NCBI GenBank assembly: GCA_013339895.1
Contig: JABACO010000022.1
Span: 1,319,053-1,383,052 of the forward strand
Source: Ephydatia muelleri
Taxonomy: Eukaryota; Porifera; Demospongiae; Spongillida; Spongillidae
Direction of reading: 5' to 3'
DNA: 64,000 nucleotides
The notes below the pieces were generated by a model, which was given only the letters and a program-made list of their open reading frames with translations, was not told the DNA's origin and did not search any database. Every line of letters begins with the position of its first letter. Within the stretch, counting starts at the first letter, position 1. This document shows, one piece after another, positions 22,793 through 33,600 of the stretch. Made by a program: the position numbers and the translations under genes.

Positions 22793-23250
22793 GTTCTTCG
22801 AGAAACTTCAAACAAGAGCTGAATGAATGGTGCCAGCGTAATAAAGTTCAAGCCCCTAGAGATTACAAGCCAACTGGCCAGAGTTACGTGTGTACCATTA
22901 CAATCGAAGGCAGAGAGTTTGCTAGCAAGTTGTGCAGCAGGAAGAAGGATGCAGAGGAGGACGCGGCCATGAAGGCTGTGCAGTGGCTGCAAAGACTACA
23001 ACCGACCACACCTCCTAGCGCCGGCCAACCAGGATCGATGCGACTCAAGGAGTACTGTGAACACCACCCTGAGAAAAAACTAACCCTTTCTTATGAACTC
23101 CTTCCCGCCCCTCTCAATGGGCCTTTCCAATGCAGGTTGACCATTACGCCTTTAAAAGGTTCAAAGATTGAGGTTACTGGAGATCTATGCAAAAGTAAAC
23201 AAGACGCTAAGCACAGCGCGGCTGATAAGGCTTTGCAGCAGCTTGGATGA
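22793..23250 (+). CDS. Double dsRBD exon (D type)
   Basis: Open in phase 1 from acceptor TTCTCATCTTAG to stop. First dsRBD: NFKQELNEWCQRNKVQAP to SRKKDAEEDAAMKAVQWLQR; second: RLKEYCEHHPEKK to SKQDAKHSAADKALQQLG stop. The KK-x-A-x(3)-AA-x-KA helix typical of RNA-binding dsRBDs is kept in the first domain. It lies upstream of caspase C, so by position it belongs to an A/B-type caspase 5' of it; its own caspase exon appears to have been lost in this unit. Confidence 0.75.
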
Positions 23251-23628
23251 CTTGATTGTATGCTACGTCATAATGTGTGTGTGTGTGTGTGTTTTTTTTA
23301 AATAATATTAATGCCATTTGATTGCTCTTACAGGCTGAGTAAAGGTACCCTTCCCCCATGCTGAGGCTCGTGGTTGTGTTTGGCCCGGGGAGGCGACAGC
23401 CGCAGCCAGGGCATGTAGCAGCTGTGCTTCGTACCACTGGGCCTACAGGGACCAATGGATGACGCTGGTCACCATTGGGTCGGCCTGTATCCCAAACCAG
23501 GACGCTGGTCATGGTTTGGTGGCTGTCCCAGGGAAGAAGCCTGGAGGGTGTCGCCCAAGTGAAAACCCCGTAACATTAATTTACTAAGCATATACGTGGA
23601 GGCGTGATGTCATTAGAAAAATAGTACA
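23251..23628. other. Intergenic region between dsRBD D and caspase C
   Basis: Contains a TG/T tract at 23277-23300 and a GC-richer stretch (23340-23570) with repeated GGACGCTGGTCA-type words, unlike its surroundings. Presumably the caspase C promoter region; no motif could be assigned. Confidence 0.4.
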
Positions 23629-25371
23629 ATGGAGAGAAACATTCGCGTCTTATGCCGCGAACGTCCCGAGGCCCTGGGGCTTGCTGTCATCGTGGCCAAC
23701 ACAAGAGGCCCGCTGCATGGACAGCAAGTCCTGCAAAACGTCGTTATGGATCAGACCAACATGAAACGTGCCTTCGAAAGGTTGCGGTTTGCTGTTGTAT
23801 GTGCGACGGACGTCGGCAAAGACGCCATGATGACACTATTTCACGACGTCTCCACCTTCTCCGAGTACCCGCCATCCTACAGGAGAATAGCCGTGGTCTT
23901 TGCAGGTCACGGTATGGAGGGATCTCTATGCGCTCACGACGGGACCGTCCCCATCGAGGAAATCATAGACCAGTTCCAACCAGCCAACTGTCATCCCAGC
24001 ATAGGTGGTATTCCAAAGCTCTTCTTCATCGATGCTTGCCGCGGAGATTTACGGATGGGAATGGTGGTTACAGAGCGAGGTGGTACGGTTGTCCCATCCA
24101 AGGTCGTAACGCGCTATGGAAACAGCCTCGTGGCCTACTCCACCTTGGCGGGCTACAAGGCGCACGAGGTTGCTGGAAAGGGCGGCATATGGATGTCCCA
24201 TTTAAGCGAGAAGTTACTCCAGGACAAGAGCATCTTGGATATAATGACGGACGTGAACGGATCCATGATGGATTTGTTTCAGTCTGTAGGCTTCCAACCT
24301 TATGCTCAACAGCCCACGTGCGAACACAGGCTTAACGAGACTGTAAATCTGTTTCGAGAGTCTCAGTTGATGGCAGGTTAGTAATAGTTATCAAACACAT
24401 TAAGGATTAACTTCACCCCCTTCTTCCCCACCCATAACAGGCCCTCCTCCCCCTTCTTTCTCACCTGGGGCAGGTCCTCAACTGGCTGGACCACACCCCA
24501 GCACTGAGCGTAGCGCTGCAGTAGCAGGGATAGGGTCATCACGAGGTGAGGGATAGGGTCATCACGAGGTGAGGGATAGGTCATCACGAGGTGAGGGATA
24601 GGGTCATCACGAGGTGAGGGATAGGTCATCACGAGGTGAGGGATAGGGTCATCACGAGGTGAGGATAGGGTCATCACGAGGTGAGGGATAGGTCATCACG
24701 AGGTGAGGATAGGGTCATCACGAGGTGAGGGATAGGTCATCACGAGGTGAGGGATAGGGTCATCACGAGGTGAGGGGTGGGTATCATGAGGTGAGGGATA
24801 AGGGCATCAAGAGGTGAGGGTCAGAGATGACCTGTGGGTTAGCATGGTGTGTGCTGTGTACCCAGGAGCTCCCAGCAGCAACTACAGGAAGGACCTAAAT
24901 GAGTGGTGCCAGCAGGAAGGCACCGAGGTACCCAGAAAGTTTGAGGAACGCTCCACACCCAATGGCCACAAGTGTACCATTACGGTAAGGAAGAGACAGT
25001 TCTCAAGCGAGTGGCAAGTGAAGAAGAGGGATGCAGAGGAGGAGGCAGCCATGAAGGCAATGCTATGGTTACGACAACAACAACAACCTGTCTCCCTGGC
25101 AACGCAGAGTAGTCCTACTGCAAGTTCAAAACCAGGGAAGGCACGGCTCAAGGAGTACTTAGATCGTCACACAGAACTGCAGATGACCACCAATTACAAC
25201 ACGGTTCACACCACGACTCCTGGGACACCTTTCCAGTGTACGCTAACCACCACATCACCTTCAAAGGGCCAAACTGCTGTCATCGGAAATTGTTGCAGCA
25301 GTATCAGAGAGGCTGAACACAACGCAGCTGATAAGGTGCTTCTGAGGTTGGAGAGGTTGTATGGTCCATGA
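23629..25371 (+). CDS. Caspase-dsRBD-dsRBD fusion protein (copy C, intact)
   Basis: Two exons, 23629-24376 and 24866-25371, join in phase 1 (ATG GCA G / GA GCT CCC) into 417 aa. Residues 1-250 are a caspase domain with no long prodomain: AGHGMEG (catalytic His), FFIDACRG (catalytic Cys), YSTLAGYKAHEV and GGIW (p10). Residues about 255-320 and 340-415 are dsRBDs (LNEWCQQEG, VKKRDAEEEAAMKAMLWL; RLKEYLDRH, AADKVLLRL). Asp replaces the usual Gln before ACRG, and the Arg normally found in p10 after the YST motif is not seen. The intron holds the 23-bp minisatellite. Inferred role: protease controlled by dsRNA or structured RNA. It is the only copy with no frame problem. An alternative is two separate transcripts, but matching phases argue for fusion. 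Confidence 0.8.
24525..24800. repeat. 23-bp minisatellite in caspase C intron
   Basis: About twelve units of the GAGGGATAGGGTCATCACGA repeat. Confidence 0.95.
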
Positions 25372-25423
25372 TTTAAGTCTCCGTGGTTTATAAGGAAATG
25401 TGCATAGCGAGTCAGAAGTGATT

Positions 25424-25640
25424 ATATAGTTGTACAATTAGCACTACGTGCAAGGATCCTTCCCTTTGCACTGCAATGAAGGCTTACACACATAGCCACA
25501 TATAGTTGTACAATCAGCGCTACGTGCAAGGATCCTTCCCTTTGCACTACATAGCCACATATAGTTGTACAATCAGCGCTACGTGCAAGGATCCTTCCCT
25601 TTGCACTGCAATGAAGGCTTACACACATAGCCACTACAAG
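25424..25640. repeat. Palindrome-bearing tandem repeat after caspase C stop
   Basis: Paralogue of 21164-21366, probably in the 3' UTR: repeated GTGCAAGGATCC / TTTGCAC arms. Confidence 0.85.
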
Positions 25641-26168
25641 GCATTTAATGAAGACTTGCACACATAGCTACCTATCAACCTACAAGGCATCTAATGAAGG
25701 CTTGCACACATAGCTACCCATCAACCTACAAGGCATCTAACTCCATTGAGAAATGTGTTGCCCTTTTTCACCATAGCAATGCAAGCCATTTGGCTCCAAC
25801 TAAACGTATCTTGGTGGATCACAGATCTCGCTGGGACAACGTAATTAAACTTCTCCAGCGCGGGTTGGGCGCGGTCGTATGTCGACGCAGCTTTTATAGG
25901 GAGAAAAATTCCCCCTGGGAACGAGGCTAGTAGCCTGCCCATATTGTGTAGCTGATTGAGCGATGCCATCCCCCTAGGCCTCCCTCGCTGACATTACCGC
26001 CGCGATGAAACACAGCACCTTCAAAGCTACTCCCACATCTTTCAGCAGCCATCTGATCTATTACTATTCGCACACATAATGGCAGTGTGCTAATTATACG
26101 AATGTGTCACTTGCGTGAGAAAATACCACATCAGGATTGGTTATAAACAGATCAGCCACGAATACTTT

Positions 26169-26813
26169 TTAAACCACAATTTCGTACGGAATTGGCTCTA
26201 CAAGTTCTGCTTCTCTTCCACGTGCCTTAACCAAGTGAGCTTTCCGTGGACCAACCGGTTGGCGCTTCAAATCCAAGACCACACCTTTCTCACGTGCCTC
26301 CAGCTTCTTGGACTCGTTTTCACGAACACGGTTCAAGTGGTCTTCTCGACAACGGGAGTGCTTGATATGCTCAATGCGAACGTTGATGCGTTTAGGAAGG
26401 TAGCGATTCCTTTAGCGGAGTGAACGATAAATGAGCATACACACTCGCCGATCCCTTCCTACCCGATCTGCTTGTTCACAACAACTCCTACAGCTCGCTT
26501 TGTGACGTTGAAAACTCGTCCGGTGCGGCCGTGGTAGAATTTATGTGGCATCCCATTGTGAATGCCACCATGCGCCTAGCACAAGTGTGCGAAATAGCAT
26601 AATTGCATGTTATTGAAAGGAGTAGTGCCGATACCTTGATGTCAACAATGTCTCCCACTTTGTACACCTTAAGGTAGGTCGAGAGATGTTCGGGTCCTGC
26701 AATACAACAAAGTAACCCACGTGTACTAACGATAGAGGCAACATACCGTGCTTTCTGTACGGACGAGAAAACATATGCCTAGTGCCACGGCGGTATCCGT
26801 ACGACTTTCCCAT
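26169..26813 (-). CDS. RPL21: 60S ribosomal protein L21 (eL21)
   Basis: Four exons on the minus strand: 26747-26813, 26635-26696, 26463-26575 and 26169-26409, together 483 nt, 160 aa plus stop, the same length as human RPL21. Diagnostic stretches are [67 protein letters not shown] and EPIPYEIVV at the end. It is a structural component of the large ribosomal subunit. The start codon lies 216 bp from that of CCDC22 on the other strand, implying a shared promoter. Its last exon was copied into the caspase cluster (22169-22424). Confidence 0.95.
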
Positions 26814-27029
26814 CGTTCAGTGCCTACTCGAACGGAACGCAGTCGACAGTTCGTCATGGAGTATAACATAAGTTCTATTTTACCTGGCCCAATCCGAAAG
26901 TATCGTACTTGAAGAAAAGGGTAAAGAGGCAGAAGCACGTGCGTAGCGTTGCTTATAACGCATGCGCACAATAATCAGTCACGCGAGTGTATTATTGTCG
27001 GAGAGCGAGGAGAAGAAAGGCATAGAGCG
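26814..27029. promoter_or_regulatory. Bidirectional promoter RPL21 / CCDC22
   Basis: 216 bp separate two divergent start codons, so both transcription starts must lie here. No TATA box is evident. Confidence 0.6.
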
Positions 27030-27647
27030 ATGGAAGAAGTAGACGGCATTATTGTTACCGCTCTCAAGGAACTCGGCTGGTAAGCACGCCTCATAATGGG
27101 ACCTGCCTTGGACCATTTATCATGGCCGCTTCCACCCACGCGAACACCACACCCCCTTTAATCCTGCCGTACACACACACACAACGTACGCACAGCGAAT
27201 TTGGGGATTCCGTGGTCAACCTGCAGCAGTTCACCGCAGACATGGTGGTGGAGGCTTGTGTCCGTTGCCTGAAGATCATTAACCCTGATTTCGACGGGAC
27301 CACAGTCCTTCCAGAGGCTATGTCCGCACGGTACAGGATGTGCTCCACGCTGGCCAACGCCTGCCAGGTACCTTGACTCAGCTGCACTCGCAACAGTGTA
27401 CTGTTCTTCGAGCGTTGTGGGGTTGAAAGCTTTTCTTTCGCCATTTTTGTTGTTGTTGCTCAGAGCCTAGGCTATCAGGGGGAGATAGGCTATCAGACAT
27501 TCCTATACTCGAGCACGAAGGAATGGAGGAAGTTGCTGATGTTCGTGTTGGAGAAACTGCCCAAAGAAAATATACAGTCCCCCGACCAACCAACCGGTAA
27601 GCCACACCCACTACTTGGCCTCCCAATTTGGGGCGGCATCACATATA

Positions 27648-27698
<51 letters not shown>

Positions 27699-30600
27699 AC
27701 ACACACATTCACACGTATACACACACACACACATACACACGTATATACACACATACAATGTAATCTTACACCATTTATGTTACACGAACGCACATACACG
27801 CATGCACATATACACACATATGCATATGCACTCATACTCATGCACACACATACGCTCACACACATGCACTCGTACACACACGCACAGGTGCTCGTGTGCT
27901 GTTGAGCAGGACCATAGCAGCAGAGCTGGGTAGCGTGTTGGCCAATCCATGGACACCTGGTGTGTGCAAGAGGAAGGGCACGGCTTGGAGTGGCCCCAAG
28001 TGGTGGCTTGAGGTAAGCACGTGAGATGAGACTCAGTGCTACCGTTGAGATCATTGAGGCTACCCTGTGACATCTAAGATCTGCCACCTCTTGCTTTTAG
28101 GGTGCTAAGGGTACCCATGGTTACCATGCCACCTGTGTTGAGGCCCCTGAAGGACTGGGTGTGGTCGGAGCAAGAGTGCCCAAAGGTTAGACTTAAGGGG
28201 GTGATTGCCCTGGCTTCTTTCATCTTCAACTTCTGCCTCCCCCATCCTCTCTCCTACCCCACTCCTGGCTCCTCCCCATCCTCCCTCCTTTCCCATCCTC
28301 CCTCCTTTCCCATCCTCCCTCCTTCCCCATCCTCCCTCCTCCCCATCCTCCCTCCTCCCCCATCCCTCTCCCCCATCCTCCCTCCTCCCCCATCCTCCCT
28401 CCTCCCCCATCCTCTCCCCCATCCTCCCTCCTCCCCCATCCTCCCTCCTCCCCCATCCTCCCTCCTCCCCCATCCTCCCTCCTCCCCCATCCTCCCCTCC
28501 TCCCCCATCCTCCTCCTCCCCCATCCTCCCTCCTCCCCATCCTCCCTCTCCCCCATCCTCCCTCCTCCCCCATCCTCCCTCCTCCCCCATCCTCCCTCCT
28601 CCCCCATCCTCCCTCCTCCCCATCCTCCCTCCTCCCCCATCCTCCCTCCTCCCCCATCCTCCCTCCTCCCCCATCCCCTCCTCCCCCATCCCCCCTCCTC
28701 CCCCATCCTCCCCTCCTCCCCCATCCTCCCTCCTCCCCCATCCTCCCTCCTCCCCCACTCCTGGCTCCAGAGGTCAAGCACTATTACACACAGTACATGT
28801 CATATGTCTCTGACCAGCCCCATGTGAGGGGAGATGTGTTGGCCTCCCTGTTGGAAAAGAATGCAAACAGTCTGGCAGCCCAACAGGAGTGGGAGACTGA
28901 GTGGAACCAGTCTGGTCTGGCCTCCAGGCTATCTGAACAGGTTTGTCATGGCAACAAGTTGCATGATCTCCTCCCCCCTCCTTCCCAGCCTCATTCCTCC
29001 TCTCTTGTGCCCACCCTGCCAGGAATACCTTGCTAGAAAGAAACAGAAGCTGCAAAGACGCTTAGCAGACCATCTTCGATTGAGCGCCCAGTCAGGGCAA
29101 GTGAGAGGCGTGTTTGGGCAGGCCACTGACCTAGAGCAGCTGCTCAAGACATTCACAGGTGTGTGAGAGAAGAGGTCACCTTGTGTGAGAGGTCACCTTG
29201 TGTGAGAGGTTACCTTGTGTGAGGTCACATTGTGTGAGAGGTTACCTTGTGTGAGGTCACCTTGTGTGAGAGGTTACCTTGTGTGAGGTCACATTGTGAG
29301 TGGTTGTATTGTGGTGTCTCACTTCTATGCACTCAACAGAGAGGAGTGGCAACTTTGTAAAGGGGAGTCGGTTTCAGCATGCCGAGAAGCTTCAGTTTGC
29401 AAAGGTATGTGTCGTGGAGGTGATGCGAGTGATGATGGTGTATGTGTGAGTGATGATGGTGTATGTGTGAGTGATGATGGTGTATGTGTGAGTGATGATG
29501 GTGTATGTGTGAGTGATGATGGTGTGTGTGGAGGTGATGTGAGTGATGATGGTGTATGTGTGTGGAGGTGATGTGAGTGATGATGGTGTATGTGTGTGGA
29601 GGTGATGGTGTCTAGGTGGTGGGTATGTGCTTAACAAACCATGTTTGCTATGTAGGAGGCAGTGGACTCCCCACAGATGGAGGAAGCTTCTGAAGAGGTT
29701 GGCACATCCACACACGCTGGAATAACTTTACAAAACAACATGCGCACATGTGATATACACACACACACATTACACGCACACGCATGCACACACACATACA
29801 CACACACATGCACACACACATACACACACACACACATACACACACTCACATGCACACACTCACATGCACACACTCACATGCACACACACATATACACACA
29901 CATATACAAATACACACACACATACACACACTCACATGCACACACTCACATGCACACACACATACACACACACACACATACACATATACACACACATATA
30001 CACACACATACACACACACATGTACACACACCCCAACGTGGATGCACACGCACTTACATCCACTCTTCTCGCCTTCACTAGGAACTACAACGTCGCCGTG
30101 AAGAAGAGATCAATGCTCTTCAGGAGCAGCTAGCTGGTCTCACTGCCCAGCTGGAGGGGTTGGAGCTGAACACAAAGAAGTATTCCACAACCATGCAGCG
30201 CATAGCTGAGCTGCAGGGGCAGTACGAAGCCAAGAACAAGGATGACGAGGAGGCTTACCAGTTGAAGAAGAAGACCTATGACCTTCTCCCCAATGCCGAC
30301 GAAAACATCGCCAAGTTGCAGGTGGGCAGTTGGGGTTAAAGCAGAAATGTGTATCGGCGGCTGGGGGTTAAAGGAGGAATGTGTGTAGGTGATTGGAGGT
30401 TAATGCAGGAATACATGGCTGTTTAACTACGTAGAAAATAAGGACAAAAATCCTGCGCACAGAAATTCTGAAATACAGGCTTTTCGAACCGCTTATCGAT
30501 AACAGACCTTTGGAATGCCGAGTTCACAAGCTAATGGAAGCAAGGTATAACCTTTAGTGCAAACTTTTGTTGAAGATCTACCAGTACTCTACAACAAGAA

Positions 30601-33600
30601 GTCAACTTGGAGCTCATGGGTTAGTTCTTTCAGGAGTTGTATGATGTGAAAGAGGCATACCTCAATTGAAGGTGTTCTACTGAACACGCTGTTGTTCGGA
30701 AGGTGAACTTGTTGTGAACAGACGGCACAAAAGCTGCTATAGTGCATCGGATGAGGCTTCAGGCAGTGCTGTGTATTTGATGAGACTCGACTCAGGTGTC
30801 ATAAAAACACCCACTGTTGTGTCGCTAGTTTATACGATAATTGCTAAAGGTACTGTAGTGTATAACGATTGCTAAAGGTACTGTAGTGTATAACGATTGC
30901 TAAAGGTACTGTAGTGTATAACAATTGCTAAAGGTACTGTAGTGTATAACGATTGCTAAAGGTACTGTAGTGTATAACGATTGCTAAAGGTACTGTAGTG
31001 TGTAACGATTGCTAAAGGTACTGTAGTGTGTAACGATTGCTAAAGGTACTGTAGTGTGTAACGATTGCTAAAGGCACTGTAGTGTATAACGATTGCTAAA
31101 GGTACTGTAGTGTGTAACGATTGCTAAAGGTACTGTAGTGTATAACGATTGCTAAAGGTACTGTAGTGTATAATGATTGCTAAAGGTACTGTAGTGTGTA
31201 ACGATTGCTAAAGGTACTGTAGTGTATAACGATTGCTAAAGGTACTGTAGTGTATAACGATTGCTAAAGGTACTGTAGTGTATAATGATTGCTAAAGGTA
31301 CTGTAGTGTATAACGATTGCTAAAGGTACTGTAGTGTATAACGATTGCTAAAGGTACTGTAGTGTATAACGATTGCTAAAGGTACTGTAGTGTGTAACGA
31401 TTGCTAAAGGTACTGTAGTGTGTAACGATTGCTAAAGGTACTGTAGTGTGTAACGATTGCTAAAGGCACTGTAGTGTATAACGATTGCTAAAGGTACTGT
31501 AGTGTGTAACGATTGCTAAAGGTACTGTAGTGTATAATGATTGCTAAAGGCACTGTAGTGTATAACGATTGCTAAAGGTACTGTAGTGTGTAACGATTGC
31601 TAAAGGTACTGTAGTGTGTAACGATTGCTAAAGGTACTGTAGTGTGTAACGATTGCTAAAGGCACTGTAGTGTATAACGATTGCTAAAGGCACTGTAGTG
31701 TATAACGATTGCTAAAGGTACTGTAGTGTGTAACGATTGCTAAAGGTACTGTAGTGTATAACGATTGCTAAAGGTACTGTAGTGTATAATGATTGCTAAA
31801 GGTACTGTAGTGTGTAACGATTGCTAAAGGTACTGTAGTGTATAACGATTGCTAAAGGTACTGTAGTGTATAACGATTGCTAAAGGTACTGTAGTGTATA
31901 ACGATTGCTAAAGGTACTGTAGTGTATAACGATTGCTAAAGGTACTGTAGTGTATAACGATTGCTAAAGGTACTGTAGTGTATAACGATTGCTAAAGGTA
32001 CTGTTGTGTGTAACGATTGCTAAAGGTACTGTAGTGTGTAACGATTGCTAAAGGTACTGTAGTGTATAATGATTGCTAAAGGCACTGTAGTGTATAACGA
32101 TTGCTAAAGGTACTGTAGTGTGTAACGATTGCTAAAGGTACTGTAGTGTATAACGATTGCTAAAGGTACTGTAGTGTATAATGATTGCTAAAGGTACTGT
32201 AGTGTATAACGATTGCTAAAGGTACTGTAGTGTATAACGATTGCTAAAGGTACTGTAGTGTATAACGATTGCTAAAGGTACTGTAGTGTATAACGATTGC
32301 TAAAGGTACTGTAGTGTATAACGATTGCTAAAGGTACTGTAGTGTATAACGATTGCTAAAGGTACTGTAGTGTGTAACGATTGCTAAAGGTACTGTAGTG
32401 TATAACGATTGCTTGGCGTTTTTGATGAGTGCGTATTGCATAGACACTGGACTTGTGGGGTAGTAGCCTGGTAGGACTTTTGTTTTTGTCGTTTCGCTGT
32501 TGCTGATGCATGTCTTTAGTTCAGTCATTTAACAAGTTGCATGTATATCTGTGTTTTGAAAACACTGCATGTACCATGTCCTAACTTGATGGGTATACAA
32601 ATTATACTATTACTAAAAGTATCACATTTACTTTATTCCATGCTATTCCTTGGTCAATTTTCATGGCAAGACCTTCACTAGGTAGGACATGTAGTGTGAT
32701 TCCAGCTACCTTTAATAGTTTACTTTTAGCATCCTTGTCTAGGTGCTTTATTTCTTCACCAAGTAGAGCACATAGCTCATCACCATTTGCGTGTGCAGTA
32801 TTTGTTTAGCTTGTTGGTGGTGACAAGAACTGTCTTCTCTTTTTGCTGGGCCCTGACCTCTAGTATGGACATGTACTAGAGTCATTGGGTATAATAGACT
32901 AAGTATACATTATTAACTAGAGCAAACTAACTGTTACATACTTACTCTATCACCAGTAGATATATCTTAATGACATTTGGTTCAGGGTTTTTTGAAAGCA
33001 TCCTTTTTATTGCAGATGCTGCTATCTGCATGTCACTGTCTCGCTTATTACAGACTAATGAGCCACACTTAAGCATGTAAAGGATATGCCGGCTCCAGCT
33101 GGCATGTCTTTGCTGCAGACATTACAACACACCATGCAGTACATCACTTAAGAAATGCACGATAATATCAGGTTCTGGGTAGTAGAGTAGAAGGCATTAA
33201 ACTGGTTGAACAACAAGGACACTCAACCATTGCAGTCGTTGCCTTCACCCAACATCTGCACAGACCACATTCTAGCATCACAATTCTACTGGCTTGTAAA
33301 TAACTCCAAGGCAGATTGGGTACTCAAGGTGCTGAGAAGGGTGAAGTGGAAATGGAAGCTAGTTTTACACTCTGTTGGGCGAAGTTGAACGTTATAGGTG
33401 CAGTACATTCTATGCGTTTTATGATGGACTGAGATGACAGCTTGGCGCACATGGCATAAGTGTTATGACTTGCATCACCTTTTACTAGGTCCGTGAAATG
33501 TTGGCAAACCAGTTTATGAATATTGATATTGATTGCGTGTCTGTAGAGTGCTAGCTGCGTTAGCCTGCCGGTATACCTCATAGTTACCAGATAAAAAATT

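Noticed and set aside
27640-27930. Long open frames of His/Thr or Val/Cys in CA/TG repeats
   Set aside because: Frames are open only because of dinucleotide repetition and lie inside the introns of CCDC22; the same applies to those at 10150-10390, 29750-30030, 38230-38500, 41690-41930 and 46000-46420.
28205-28813. Pro/Ser-rich and Gly/Glu-rich frames of about 200 aa on both strands
   Set aside because: They are readings of the pyrimidine minisatellite in CCDC22 intron 5 and are bounded by clear splice sites.
30838-32413. Regular 28-bp repeats suggest a CRISPR array
   Set aside because: Units abut with no unique spacers, and the host is a eukaryote with introns; it is a satellite.
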